Below, one piece after another: positions 26,480-34,996 of a stretch of DNA of 51,376 bases. The DNA comes from a bacterium (GTDB lineage: Bacteria > Zhuqueibacterota > Zhuqueibacteria > Residuimicrobiales > Residuimicrobiaceae), in NCBI GenBank assembly GCA_029554865.1, contig JAKPUX010000316.1, positions 1 through 51,376 of the forward strand. Reading direction: 5' to 3'. The stretch's first letter is position 1, and each line of letters begins with the position of its first letter. The position numbers and the translations under genes were made by a program. Below the pieces are notes generated by a model. The model worked only from the letters and a program-made list of their open reading frames with translations, was not told where the DNA came from and did not search any database.

Positions 26480-28072
26480 TCACGGCTCTGGCGCAGGAGC
26501 AGCCTCTTCGGACAGGCCGCGCAGATCATAGAGTCGCAGCCCTTCGATGCCGCCCCCGGTCAACTCGGGACAGGCGTTCAGAAATGAAAACCGGGAGGCA
26601 GGCTGACGGCCCCAATGCAGAAAATAATCGATTTTGTGCTTCTGCAGGGCAGCGCGCACCGCGGCCTCATCACGGTAGGGTGTGCAGCTGCCGTAGTAGA
26701 GCCCGCCGCGATAATAACAGAGATAGAGGCTCTCGTTCCAGTAGGCATTGGAGGCGATCCGCGCCAGCGTCGGGAGATGCGCTGCCTGCAGCTGCACCGC
26801 CATTTCGTGATAATTGCGGCCGCGCCCGAGATAATTGACCAGTTTTTCCACCGGGTAGTAGGCGAAGGAGAGCAGAAGCAGGAGCAAAACCGTCCGGCCG
26901 GCCCAGCTTTTCCGCAGCACCGGCCATGCCCTGACCAGGTACAGACTAATCACGATCAGCAGGAGATGAAGAAACCAGAGGTAGCGCTCCTCAACCCAGA
27001 TCAGCAGGTATCCCGATACATAGATCCCGGCCGGCAGCAGCCACTGCCAGGCCTCCCGGCGGGAGAGGGGCGAGGCCCCCTTCTTCAGTCCAAACCAGAA
27101 AAAGATGAGCAAAAGCCCTGCTGCAAAGGGGGAAAACTGGCCCAACAGCAGGAGAAAATAGGAAAAAAAGCCCCGCACAATCCCGGCATAGGCTGCCATA
27201 TCGGCCGGTGAACTCCAGGGCGACCAGGGCTTGACCCGCAGGGAATGGGGATCATCCCAGATGCTCGTTGCTCCCGGATAAGGCGGTGCCACCAGACCGC
27301 TGCGTTCGAGCGGGTATTCCTTCTCGTGCGGATCGATGAAGGAGAAAATCCAGCCGCTGGTGTGATGCCCCCTGCCGAACTGGCCATACTTGAGGGCCTG
27401 CAGGCCCATCCAGCTCAGTACCACGCCGATAAAGATCAGCATGACGATAAGGTAGCTGCGCAGCACCTTGCGGCGGCCGGCCCTCCGCTGACGGCGGTAT
27501 TCCAGCGCATGCCAGGCGAGCAGGTGGACGGCGATAAAGGGCAGGGCGTAGTATTTGGCCAGATAGGCCAGACCCGCTGCCAAGCCTAACCCAACAGCAT
27601 TTCCCCATCTTTCGAAATAGCCCGGGCGGTAGAGCAGTGTCAGATAAAAGAGCAGGCAGAGGGAGACCAGCAGATCAGGGCTGTTCACGGAGATCGCCAT
27701 CCAGAGCAGCACCGGCGCCAGAATAAACAGCACCAGCCAGCGCAGCCATCCATTGATGCGCAGCCGTTCCAGCCAGCAGTTCAGAAGGAAAAACCCGGCC
27801 GCGCCGATGAGCAGATTCATCAACTTGAAGGCGAGATGGGCATCGTTCATGAAGAGCAAAAAGGGAGCCAGCAGCCACGAGATCAGGGGATTCCAGTGGT
27901 TATTCACGGTCCGCAGCAGCTCTCCCTGCAGGAGCAGGCGAGCGTTATTAATATAGCTGATGCCATCCGGATTGATCTGGTAACGGTAATAGGGCAGGAG
28001 GAGAAACCCCACGGCCAGATAGAGCGAGACCGCCACCAGCAGCGGCAGATGCCGCATCATTCGTGCTCTCAT
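26480..28072 (-). CDS. Membrane glycosyltransferase of the GT39/ArnT type
   Basis: 530 residues starting at the ATG at 28072 (MRARMMRHLPLLVAVSLYLA), which follows AGAGAGGATTC; a longer frame from 28150 has no such signal. About a dozen membrane helices are visible. The first luminal loop (YQINPDGISYINNARLLLQGELLR) carries the Asp-rich motif placed as the catalytic aspartate is in dolichyl/undecaprenyl-phosphate mannosyl- and aminoarabinosyltransferases. A soluble C-terminal domain (about 440-530) follows. Such enzymes add sugars from polyprenyl-phosphate donors to proteins or lipids outside the inner membrane. It lies 74 bases after the pectate lyase gene and may be co-transcribed. Confidence 0.75.
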   Translation of the reverse strand: MRARMMRHLPLLVAVSLYLAVGFLLLPYYRYQINPDGISYINNARLLLQGELLRTVNNHWNPLISWLLAPFLLFMNDAHLAFKLMNLLIGAAGFFLLNCWLERLRINGWLRWLVLFILAPVLLWMAISVNSPDLLVSLCLLFYLTLLYRPGYFERWGNAVGLGLAAGLAYLAKYYALPFIAVHLLAWHALEYRRQRRAGRRKVLRSYLIVMLIFIGVVLSWMGLQALKYGQFGRGHHTSGWIFSFIDPHEKEYPLERSGLVAPPYPGATSIWDDPHSLRVKPWSPWSSPADMAAYAGIVRGFFSYFLLLLGQFSPFAAGLLLIFFWFGLKKGASPLSRREAWQWLLPAGIYVSGYLLIWVEERYLWFLHLLLIVISLYLVRAWPVLRKSWAGRTVLLLLLLSFAYYPVEKLVNYLGRGRNYHEMAVQLQAAHLPTLARIASNAYWNESLYLCYYRGGLYYGSCTPYRDEAAVRAALQKHKIDYFLHWGRQPASRFSFLNACPELTGGGIEGLRLYDLRGLSEEAAPAPEP

Positions 28073-28146
28073 GAATCCTCTCTGTAAGTGAAATTCCCGC
28101 TTGCCCCGCTCTTCCGGATCGCCTCCCCGCCGGATAGGATGACAGG

Positions 28147-30069
28147 TCACCTGAGCAGCAGGATCTTGCGGGTCACAACCTGGACCCCGGCCCGCAGGGT
28201 GATAAAATAGATTCCGGTGGGCAGCTCATCCCCCCGGAATTCGACGCGGTTTTCACCCGACCGGAGGCCATCCACCAGGGTCGCCACCTCTTTGCCCAGG
28301 CGGTCGTAGACCGTAATGGTGACTGAAGAGCTGCCCGGCACATAATAACGCAACAGGGTGACAGGATTGAAGGGATTGGGATAATTCTGCGACAGGCTCA
28401 GCCGCCCCGGGGCGGCGACAACTTTATCAGCCGGGACCAGGGTTCCTGCGCGCGCCGGGACGAGGGCGGGCAGCAGCTCCACCTTATGCATCCTGTCGGC
28501 ATAGGCATAGGGCGGATCGAACGAGCAAAGGGGGGCGGTGATATAGCTGGCGCCGCCGAAGTGGTTGTCCACCAGCTGTATAAAACCCTCCGCTGCGGAA
28601 TAGTCAGAAAAAAGTCCCTTGCCGACATTTTCGAAATAGTTGCGCTCCACCCGCACGCAGGCCCCCATGCGGGTGTTGATGGCATCGTCGCAGTTCTGGT
28701 AAAAATTGTTGAAAATATGGGCCTTGCCGAAGCGGATAAGGGGCAGGCGCGAGCCGATGTTGTAGAAATGGTTGTGGTGCAGGGTGATGCGGATCAGGGA
28801 ATCGGCATACTGGGTGTCTCCGGAGCTGATCAGGATCGCTTTCCAGTGGTCATGAAAGGCGCAGTTGGAGACGGTGATAAAGGAGGAACGGTTCTTGATG
28901 TCGAGCAGGCCGTCATAATAATCCTTGCCATGGTCGCGGTCGGAGAAAAACTCGCAGCGGTCGATGACGATATTTTGCGAACCGCCGTTTATGCTCATGG
29001 CATCATTGGTCTCTCCGGCATCGGGGACATGGGAGAGAATCACATTGCGGATGATGACATTGCGCGCTCCGTTGATGGCCAGTTCGATGCCGCGCAGGTG
29101 CGCCGCCTTGCCCACGCCGAGCAGGGTCTTGTCGGACTGGATGGCAATGACTGTGCTGCCGGCGATCTCGCCGCTGAACTGGACCGTACAGGGGCCCGGG
29201 GATTCAAGCCCCGCGCGCAGCTCCTCCAGGGTCGTCGCCGCCAGCGTCTCTCCCTCGGCCCCGCCGGTGACCAGCCAGGGCGTCCCCCGGTCATCCTGAA
29301 CGGTGGCATAGCCGAGGATGGTGGTATCGATCCGGCTCAACACCGCCTCCGGTAAAAAGCGCGCCACCGCGGTGACGTCGCGCCTGATCGCGAAGGAATG
29401 CAGGCTGTCGGCCCCGGGCTCGTCGCCCGTCCAGCTCTGGAAAAAGAAGCCGGGCCGGGCCCGGGCGCGCAGGGTGATCATCGTCCCCTTGTCGTAAAGG
29501 GCCTGCACCGGGCCATAGCTCACCGAGCCGCGCGAGGTATCGTTACTGCCGACCGTGAGGGTGTACTGCGGGGAGCACTCCCAGGCGCTGAGGCCGCTGC
29601 CGAGGATCTTGAGATAGTCGAGATTGGCGAGGCCGCCGCTGCAGAGCGCCTCCAGGCGGATCTTGTGGTCGCCGGCGGAGAGATGGACCGGAACCGGTGT
29701 GATCTCCGCCCAGTTCGACCAGGTGGTGGTATAGGGAAAAAGCAGCGAGTCGACGGCCGAATTACCGTCAATGAGGAGCCGGGCATCGCGCAGATTGGTC
29801 GCGGTCCCGCCAAAGGCACAGCGCCAGGTGAAAAGAAAGGTGCCTTCGGCCTGGACGTAGATTTCCCAGCTCACCGCCTTGCCGATGCCGTTCTCGACAT
29901 CGATAAAGCCTGGGCCGGTCCAGCCGCTGATGCTCCCCGACGAGGTGACGATGGTCCCGTTCCAGGTGCACAAACCCAGCTCCTGCTCCTGAATGACCAG
30001 GGAATCGGTTTGGGCCCCGACGGCGGTAAAAATTCCAAGGATCAGGACCAGCAAAATCCTTCTGCTCAT
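28147..30069 (-). CDS. Secreted pectate lyase (PL1) with CBM35-like domain and T9SS sorting domain
   Basis: 640 residues from the ATG at 30069 (MSRRILLVLILGIFTAVGA, signal peptide). In order: a carbohydrate-binding module of the CBM35/CBM6 type (about 22-155, with 'WTGPGFIDVEN', IRLEAL); an InlB-type repeat (about 165-235, RGSVSYGPVQALYDKGTMITL); a PL1 beta-helix (about 240-545); and a Por sorting domain (LSQNYPNPFNPVTLLRY...GIYFITL...TRKILLLR). Pectate lyase motifs are visible: NIVIDRCEFF, LLDIKNRSSFITVSNCAFHD (shown in parts DIKNRSSFITVSN), HHNHFYNIGSRLPLIRFGKA and 'HIFNNFYQN'. It cleaves polygalacturonate by beta-elimination outside the cell. It follows the GH67 gene after 54 bases, probably in one operon. 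Confidence 0.87.
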   Translation of the reverse strand: MSRRILLVLILGIFTAVGAQTDSLVIQEQELGLCTWNGTIVTSSGSISGWTGPGFIDVENGIGKAVSWEIYVQAEGTFLFTWRCAFGGTATNLRDARLLIDGNSAVDSLLFPYTTTWSNWAEITPVPVHLSAGDHKIRLEALCSGGLANLDYLKILGSGLSAWECSPQYTLTVGSNDTSRGSVSYGPVQALYDKGTMITLRARARPGFFFQSWTGDEPGADSLHSFAIRRDVTAVARFLPEAVLSRIDTTILGYATVQDDRGTPWLVTGGAEGETLAATTLEELRAGLESPGPCTVQFSGEIAGSTVIAIQSDKTLLGVGKAAHLRGIELAINGARNVIIRNVILSHVPDAGETNDAMSINGGSQNIVIDRCEFFSDRDHGKDYYDGLLDIKNRSSFITVSNCAFHDHWKAILISSGDTQYADSLIRITLHHNHFYNIGSRLPLIRFGKAHIFNNFYQNCDDAINTRMGACVRVERNYFENVGKGLFSDYSAAEGFIQLVDNHFGGASYITAPLCSFDPPYAYADRMHKVELLPALVPARAGTLVPADKVVAAPGRLSLSQNYPNPFNPVTLLRYYVPGSSSVTITVYDRLGKEVATLVDGLRSGENRVEFRGDELPTGIYFITLRAGVQVVTRKILLLR

Positions 30070-30123
30070 GACTGCTCTCCGCGCCTGTTCAGCCGGCGGT
30101 TCGGGTGACAACAGGCCCCGGTT

Positions 30124-32286
30124 TCACTCGATGCCGGGGATATCCTCATAGGTGTGCGCCTTGTACCACTGCAGATCGTGCTGCGGCGGGTCAAAATCCG
30201 CCGGGAAGGGTTTACCGGAAAAGGTCTGAAAATAGAGGGTGCAGGCGTCGCGCCAGATGCGGGCGTCCCGCTCCTGTTTGGCAAGCAGAGTGCTGACCTC
30301 GGAAAAGCGTTCGGCATCGATGTGCTCCTGAAGACTCGCCCACTCCGACCGCAGGCGGCCGACCGACCTGACGCCGGCGTCATAGCGATAGCAAAGTTCT
30401 TCCCAGAGTATCCGCCCCGATTTCATGCGGTGTTCCCAGGGGAGATGGTGAAACCAGAGCAGCAGCTCCTCGGGGCAGCTCTCGACGCGGCCGTAGAGCT
30501 CACGCAGCGGCGGGCGGTACTGCTCGAGGGCGTTGCTGCCCGCGGGAGTGCGCTCGAAGCCGATCCCGGCGCTGTCGGCGCGATGGTAATAAACCGAGGT
30601 CCAGTCCGCCCTGCCGCTGTCGACCCAGGGGCCCGGGCCGTAGTGGTGGCCGTAGTACATGATATGATGCAGCCCCAGGGGTGTCATATAATTAACCGCG
30701 ATCTCGCGCGAGGCCATCATCATGCCGCTGATGGTGTGGGCGGCCTCCTCGTCCCGGGTGAAGGTCATCCTCACCCATTCCCCGGCGATCGTCGCCGAGG
30801 AGAGGCCGGGGTCCCAGGCGAGCCGCCCGAAGGCGTACCAGTTGGCCTGACCGAAGGGATGGCCGGTCCAGTTGCGTACATCCCCGATGTTAGAGACTCC
30901 CGCCATAGCCGTGAGGGTGTGACCACCGAGTGAACCATCGACCACCCGCGCCACGGTCGAGCCCTCGCCGGCGGCATGGGTGTCCGAGCGCAAACACTCC
31001 TCATAAAGCGGCGCCAGGTAGACCAGATGGACGGAGGCGCCAAGATACTCCTGGGTGATCTGGAATTCGGGCATCATCGCCGTGCGGGGCATCGCCCCGA
31101 AGAGGGGATGAAAGGGTTCGCGCGGCTGGAAATCGATCGGCCCGTTCTTGACCTGGATGAGGGCATTTTCACGGAAGCGGCCGTCGAGGGGGACGAACTC
31201 ATTCCAGGCCTGTTTGGCGCGGTCGTCGGGGACGTTGTTGTCATAGACGAAGGCCCGCCACATCACGATCCCGCTGTGGGGCGCCAGGGCATCGGCGAGC
31301 AGGTTGGCGCCGTCGGCGTGGCTGCGGCCGTAATTCTGGGGACCCGGCTGCCCCTCGGAGTTGGCCTTGACGAGAAAACCGCCGAAATCGGGAATCAGCC
31401 GGTAGATCTCCTCCGCCTTCGCCTGCCACCAGGCGATGACAGCCGGCGCGAGGGGATCGGCGGTCACCAGCCCGCCGATCTCGACCGGGGCGCTGAATCG
31501 CGCGGTCAAGTAGACCCGGATTCCATAGGGACGGAAAAGATCCGCCAGCGCGGCCACCTTGCGCAGATAGCCATCGGTCAGCACCTGCGAGTTGGCATTG
31601 ACGTTGGTCAGGACTGTCCCGTTGATCCCGATCGAGGCGTTGGCCCGGGCGTATTCGATGTAGCGCGGATCGAGGCGGTCGGGCAGCTCCTCCCAATCCC
31701 AGAGGGAGCGGCCCGCATAGCCGCGTTCGACGGTGCGGTCGAGGTTATCCCAGTGGTTGAGGAGTCTCACCCCGATCCTGGGCCGGCTTTTAATCTCCAG
31801 GCCGGTGATCTCCTGCCCCGTCTGCAGAAGGCGAAGGAAATGAAAGACGCCATAGAGTACGCCGTGGTCGTGGCTGGCGGCGATGGCGGTGATCCTTTTT
31901 CCCCTGTAAAGGGTGCTGACGATCAGATAGCCTTCCTCGCCAAGGCCGGCGAGCTTCTGCTCCAGCCCGAGGGAGGCGATCACCTTGCCGGATGCCGGCG
32001 TGCCGGCCACGACCGTGCCATGGCGTCTGGCGGAACGCGCCTCCGGGATGGCCCGGCCCAGGAGCCCGCTCAAGCCGCGCTCCAGCTCACCGGCGGCAGC
32101 CCGCAGCACGGGCGAGTCGCCCTCGATGAACCAGCCGGTGAGATTTTTTTGACAGGCGGTTAGGAGAACCGGATCGTCGATCCGGTCATAGCGCAGCCAG
32201 AGCCGGCTGCCATCCTCAGCGCGCACGGCTGCAATTGTCACCAAAATGAGTATGATCAGGGCGGAAATGCGGGTCATGTTATTCAT
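30124..32286 (-). CDS. Alpha-glucuronidase (GH67)
   Basis: 720 residues from the ATG at 32286, nine bases after CCGAGG; ATGs at 32304 and 32277 are alternatives. A signal peptide (ending VRA, about residue 24) predicts export, unlike many cytoplasmic GH67 enzymes. The three GH67 domains are present. Catalytic residues are recognisable: the acid Glu in VKANSEGQPGPQNYGRSHAD (about 309) and the base pair Asp in PLDGRFRENALIQVKNGP (about 367) with Glu in PIDFQPREPFHP (about 389). It removes 4-O-methyl-glucuronic acid from the ends of xylo-oligosaccharides, so it belongs to glucuronoxylan breakdown. It heads the operon GH67 - pectate lyase - GT39. Confidence 0.93.
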   Translation of the reverse strand: MNNMTRISALIILILVTIAAVRAEDGSRLWLRYDRIDDPVLLTACQKNLTGWFIEGDSPVLRAAAGELERGLSGLLGRAIPEARSARRHGTVVAGTPASGKVIASLGLEQKLAGLGEEGYLIVSTLYRGKRITAIAASHDHGVLYGVFHFLRLLQTGQEITGLEIKSRPRIGVRLLNHWDNLDRTVERGYAGRSLWDWEELPDRLDPRYIEYARANASIGINGTVLTNVNANSQVLTDGYLRKVAALADLFRPYGIRVYLTARFSAPVEIGGLVTADPLAPAVIAWWQAKAEEIYRLIPDFGGFLVKANSEGQPGPQNYGRSHADGANLLADALAPHSGIVMWRAFVYDNNVPDDRAKQAWNEFVPLDGRFRENALIQVKNGPIDFQPREPFHPLFGAMPRTAMMPEFQITQEYLGASVHLVYLAPLYEECLRSDTHAAGEGSTVARVVDGSLGGHTLTAMAGVSNIGDVRNWTGHPFGQANWYAFGRLAWDPGLSSATIAGEWVRMTFTRDEEAAHTISGMMMASREIAVNYMTPLGLHHIMYYGHHYGPGPWVDSGRADWTSVYYHRADSAGIGFERTPAGSNALEQYRPPLRELYGRVESCPEELLLWFHHLPWEHRMKSGRILWEELCYRYDAGVRSVGRLRSEWASLQEHIDAERFSEVSTLLAKQERDARIWRDACTLYFQTFSGKPFPADFDPPQHDLQWYKAHTYEDIPGIE

Positions 32287-32325
32287 CACAGGCAGCCTCG
32301 GCATAAATACAACTGAATCCTTTCC

Positions 32326-32354
32326 AAATTACCCAATCGCGCATCCAAAATCAA
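32326..32354 (-). promoter_or_regulatory. Promoter of the GH67-pectate lyase operon
   Basis: Minus strand: TTGATT (32354-32349), a 17-base spacer ending CGATTGGG and TAATTT (32331-32326). It is of the same recurrent family as at 26412, and 40 bases from the chosen start. Confidence 0.7.
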
Positions 32355-32473
32355 GGAGTTTTGCGGCAGTGCAGCCCCCGAAATCAGGCTCCTGCCTGGT
32401 GCCGCGTCCCCCCTCTTCATGCCGGCCGCAGCCAATCTGCCATGCTCCACCGCAGCGCAGGGATTGTTTTGTC

Positions 32474-32502
32474 TTGCATGAAACCTCTCTTTTTTGTAAC
32501 GT
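32474..32502 (+). promoter_or_regulatory. Possible promoter for the small gene at 32549
   Basis: TTGCAT (32474-32479), a 17-base spacer and TAACGT (32497-32502). The -10 box is weak, but the spacing and the AT-rich surroundings upstream of the GTG start are suggestive. Confidence 0.35.
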
Positions 32503-32548
32503 ACATAAAGAGTATCAACGAGAAATTAACCCTTCGTCGAGGTGGAAT

Positions 32549-32818
32549 GTGAGAAAAGAATGGCTGCAAAAGATGGTGACGGCCGCCGAGGTGGAGGCCG
32601 CACACATGGTCAAGGACGACCGGTTGGGGCCCGATCCTGTGCCCTTTGGCTTCAAGAACGAGCGCTGGCGCGCCATGCTGGCGCAGATGGAGGAGGGGGA
32701 CGAATTATGGGAGTTCCGCAGCCCGGTGGAGAGCTGGGAACACCTCGCCGGACGCGCCGGGATCGCCCTGGTCCGCCAGGGTGAGATCATCAATTTTATT
32801 GTCACCATGATGAACTAG
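32549..32818 (+). CDS. Small hypothetical protein
   Basis: 89 residues from a GTG start preceded by GAGGTGG. A much longer upstream in-frame ORF beginning at 32246 overlaps the divergent GH67 gene and its promoter and is not used. The protein starts VRKEWLQKMVTAAEVEAAHM and contains FGFKNERWRAMLAQM, GDELWEFRSP and 'RQGEIINFIVTMMN'. The charged, tryptophan-containing sequence resembles the short proteins often annotated as hypothetical beside metabolic genes; I do not recognise a family. It lies 45 bases before an HD-domain phosphohydrolase and could be co-transcribed with it. Confidence 0.65.
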   Translation: MRKEWLQKMVTAAEVEAAHMVKDDRLGPDPVPFGFKNERWRAMLAQMEEGDELWEFRSPVESWEHLAGRAGIALVRQGEIINFIVTMMN

Positions 32819-32863
32819 GCCGTCCTGCGCGGTATGCGGCAAGCGAAGGAGAGTGTGACCCGG

Positions 32864-33439
32864 ATGGATGATGCAATCGCCTTTATCAGGGAGGCGGACA
32901 AACTCAAGAATATCGTCCGCAAGACGCGAAATTTTTCCAACGAGCGCTACGAAAACGATGCCGAGCATTCCTGGCACATCTGCCTCATGGCCATCACCCT
33001 CCAGCCCTGGGCCAACGAGGCGGTCGACATCGCCAGGGTGCTGAAAATGCTCATCCTCCACGATCTGGGGGAGATCTTTTGCGGAGACACCATCGTCTAC
33101 GCCAAAAACGATGACCACAAGCGCAGAGAGCTGGAGGCGGCGCATGATTTCTTCGCCATGCTGGGTCCGCTCCGCCAGGAGGAGTATAACACCCTTGTGA
33201 ACGAATTCGAGGCCCGCGCAACCCCCGAGGCCCGTTACGCAAATGCCATCGACCGTGCGGAGCCGATCCTGCAGAATTTGCATCACAAAGGGGAAACCTG
33301 GAACAAAAACCACATCTCCTTCGACCGGGTGGTGGCGCTGAATGCTGCGCTGGTCTCCGAGGGGTCCAGAGCCCTCTGGGAATACATCCTCCGCAGCCTC
33401 GAAGAGATGAGAGCGGCGCATCTCTTCAGCCAAAAATAG
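32864..33439 (+). CDS. HD-domain phosphohydrolase (YfbR/HDDC2-like)
   Basis: 191 residues from the ATG at 32864, about 12 bases after AAGGAG; a GTG nine bases earlier is possible. The HD-domain metal ligands are complete: NDAEHSWHICLMA (first His, about 31-45), LILHDLGEIFCGDT (the HD doublet) and NAIDRAEPILQN (the distant Asp). The segment YAKNDDHKRRELEAAHDFF is typical of the HD_3 family, close to YfbR-type 5'-deoxynucleotidases and human HDDC2. A nucleotide monophosphate substrate is therefore likely but not proven. Cytoplasmic. Confidence 0.85.
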   Translation: MDDAIAFIREADKLKNIVRKTRNFSNERYENDAEHSWHICLMAITLQPWANEAVDIARVLKMLILHDLGEIFCGDTIVYAKNDDHKRRELEAAHDFFAMLGPLRQEEYNTLVNEFEARATPEARYANAIDRAEPILQNLHHKGETWNKNHISFDRVVALNAALVSEGSRALWEYILRSLEEMRAAHLFSQK

Positions 33440-33566
33440 CAGAGTTCCCCGGTCAGCTGCCAGCGCAAAGCCGGCGGAATGCCGCGCCTGCACCGCAAGG
33501 AAACAGGGCCTCTTGCTGTCAAAAGACCGCAACTTTTTCAGTGATTACTGACTTATGGAGGAAGCC

Positions 33567-34037
33567 ATGGATGAGAATACCTGCTGCCCGGAGTTCGATC
33601 CGGCGCCCTGGGATGACAAGCTGTTCGAATGGTCGGACAAGCAATTCATCAAGGACAAGGTCCGCACCCTCTTTTTCATGTCGCTCAATTTCGGCTCCGT
33701 CATGAAGCGGCTGGATGCCAGGGTGACGGCTGCGGGCGGCACCTTCGCCGGCGGGCTCTGCCTTTCCGATCACACCTCCCGTTGGAACATGGACGTCTAT
33801 CTCGCCGTGGATCGCGAGATTCCGGGTGCGGAAAACACCACCCTGAGCGGGAAATTTCTGACCAGGGTCTACGAAGGACCCTTCCAGGATACCGGAAAAT
33901 GGTGCGCGGATTTCAGCGCAAAGGCTGGAGAGCAGGGGTTGGAGGTCAAGAAATGGTTTATGTGGTATACTACCTGCCCGAAATGCGCAAAGAAATACGG
34001 CAAAAACTACACCGTCATCGTCGGCCAGGTGGAGTAA
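33567..34037 (+). CDS. GyrI-like small-molecule-binding domain protein
   Basis: 156 residues. The ATG at 33567 is chosen because GGAGG ends 6 bases before it; an ATG at 33555 lies within the ribosome binding site. The sequence has the signature CCPEFDPAPWDDKLFEW near the start and WYTTCPKCAKKYGKNYTVI at the end, with LSGKFLTRVYEGPFQDTGKW between. This matches a widespread family often labelled hydrolase, with a fold like the GyrI/SOUL ligand-binding domain. The two CxxC-like pairs might bind metal. Its ligand is unknown. Cytoplasmic, single gene. Confidence 0.7.
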   Translation: MDENTCCPEFDPAPWDDKLFEWSDKQFIKDKVRTLFFMSLNFGSVMKRLDARVTAAGGTFAGGLCLSDHTSRWNMDVYLAVDREIPGAENTTLSGKFLTRVYEGPFQDTGKWCADFSAKAGEQGLEVKKWFMWYTTCPKCAKKYGKNYTVIVGQVE

Positions 34038-34101
34038 TCCTGCAAGGGGCCGGCCCCGGCGGACCAACAGAGGCTCTTTCGTTCAATCAAGGAGAGGAAA
34101 A

Positions 34102-34941
34102 ATGAGGCGTACGAGAATCTGCAGGCTGCTGTCCTGGATGCTTGTGGCGGTCATCATCAGTGCGGGGCCCGGCTGTTCCCCGGCTCTGAAAAAGGGCGGC
34201 CCAACCGCCATCGATCCCCGGCCGAAGGTCATCCTCGGCATTTTCGGCGGCATGGGGCCCGAAGCCACGGCCAGCCTCTATCAGCTCATCGTCGAGCGCA
34301 CCCCGGCGACCAGGGACCAGGAGCACATCCCCACCCTCATCTACAGCCTGCCGACGGTGCCCGACCGCACCGCCTCCATCTTCAGCGGCGACCCCTCCAT
34401 CCTCCCCTATCTGGCCGAAGGGGTGACCCGACTGGAAAAATCCGGGGCCTCGTATATCGTCATCCCCTGCAACACCGCCCACTATTTCTATGATCACATG
34501 CAGGGTGCGGTGAAAATCCCCATCATCAACATGATCCGCGAGGCTGCAGAGGAGGTGGCGGTCAAATATCCCGGGGTCAAAAAGGTGGGACTGCTGGCGA
34601 CGACGGGGACCATCTCCACCGGCATCTATGAGAAGGAATTCGCCGCGCGCGGCATCGAGATGATCAAACCCTCCGCCAGCATCCTGGAAAACTATGTCAT
34701 GAAAGCGGTCTACCTGATCAAGGCGCACGGCGACAAAAAACAGTGCGAAGAGTGGCTTTACCTGGCCGGCAAGGAGCTCGAGAAGAGCGGGGCCGAGGTG
34801 GTGGTGCTCGGCTGCACCGAGATCCCTCTCGCCTTCAATCCCGAGCGCTCCGGCGTGCCGGTGGTGAGCGCCACCCAGGTGCTGGCGGACCGGGCCATCG
34901 CCCGCTTTCAGCAGCTCTCCATTTTCCAGCCGGTGCAATAG
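34102..34941 (+). CDS. Lipoprotein aspartate/glutamate racemase-family protein
   Basis: 279 residues from the ATG at 34102, preceded by AAGGAGAGG. The racemase fold is clear: LGIFGGMGPEATASLYQL at the beginning of the domain (about 46-63), VIPCNTAHYFYDHM with the first catalytic Cys (about 122-135) and VVVLGCTEIPLAF with the second (about 232-244). Racemases normally act in the cytoplasm. Here the N-terminus is a signal peptide with a lipobox (AGPGC, Cys at about 25), predicting a membrane-anchored, exported enzyme. Aspartate or a related amino acid is the likely substrate; a role in D-amino acid supply to the cell wall or in recycling is inference. Confidence 0.85.
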   Translation: MRRTRICRLLSWMLVAVIISAGPGCSPALKKGGPTAIDPRPKVILGIFGGMGPEATASLYQLIVERTPATRDQEHIPTLIYSLPTVPDRTASIFSGDPSILPYLAEGVTRLEKSGASYIVIPCNTAHYFYDHMQGAVKIPIINMIREAAEEVAVKYPGVKKVGLLATTGTISTGIYEKEFAARGIEMIKPSASILENYVMKAVYLIKAHGDKKQCEEWLYLAGKELEKSGAEVVVLGCTEIPLAFNPERSGVPVVSATQVLADRAIARFQQLSIFQPVQ

Positions 34942-34996
34942 CCGGGGCAGCCGGCAAGGCCGCTGAGCACAGGCCGGCCCCGCCCAGCAGGCGCCC

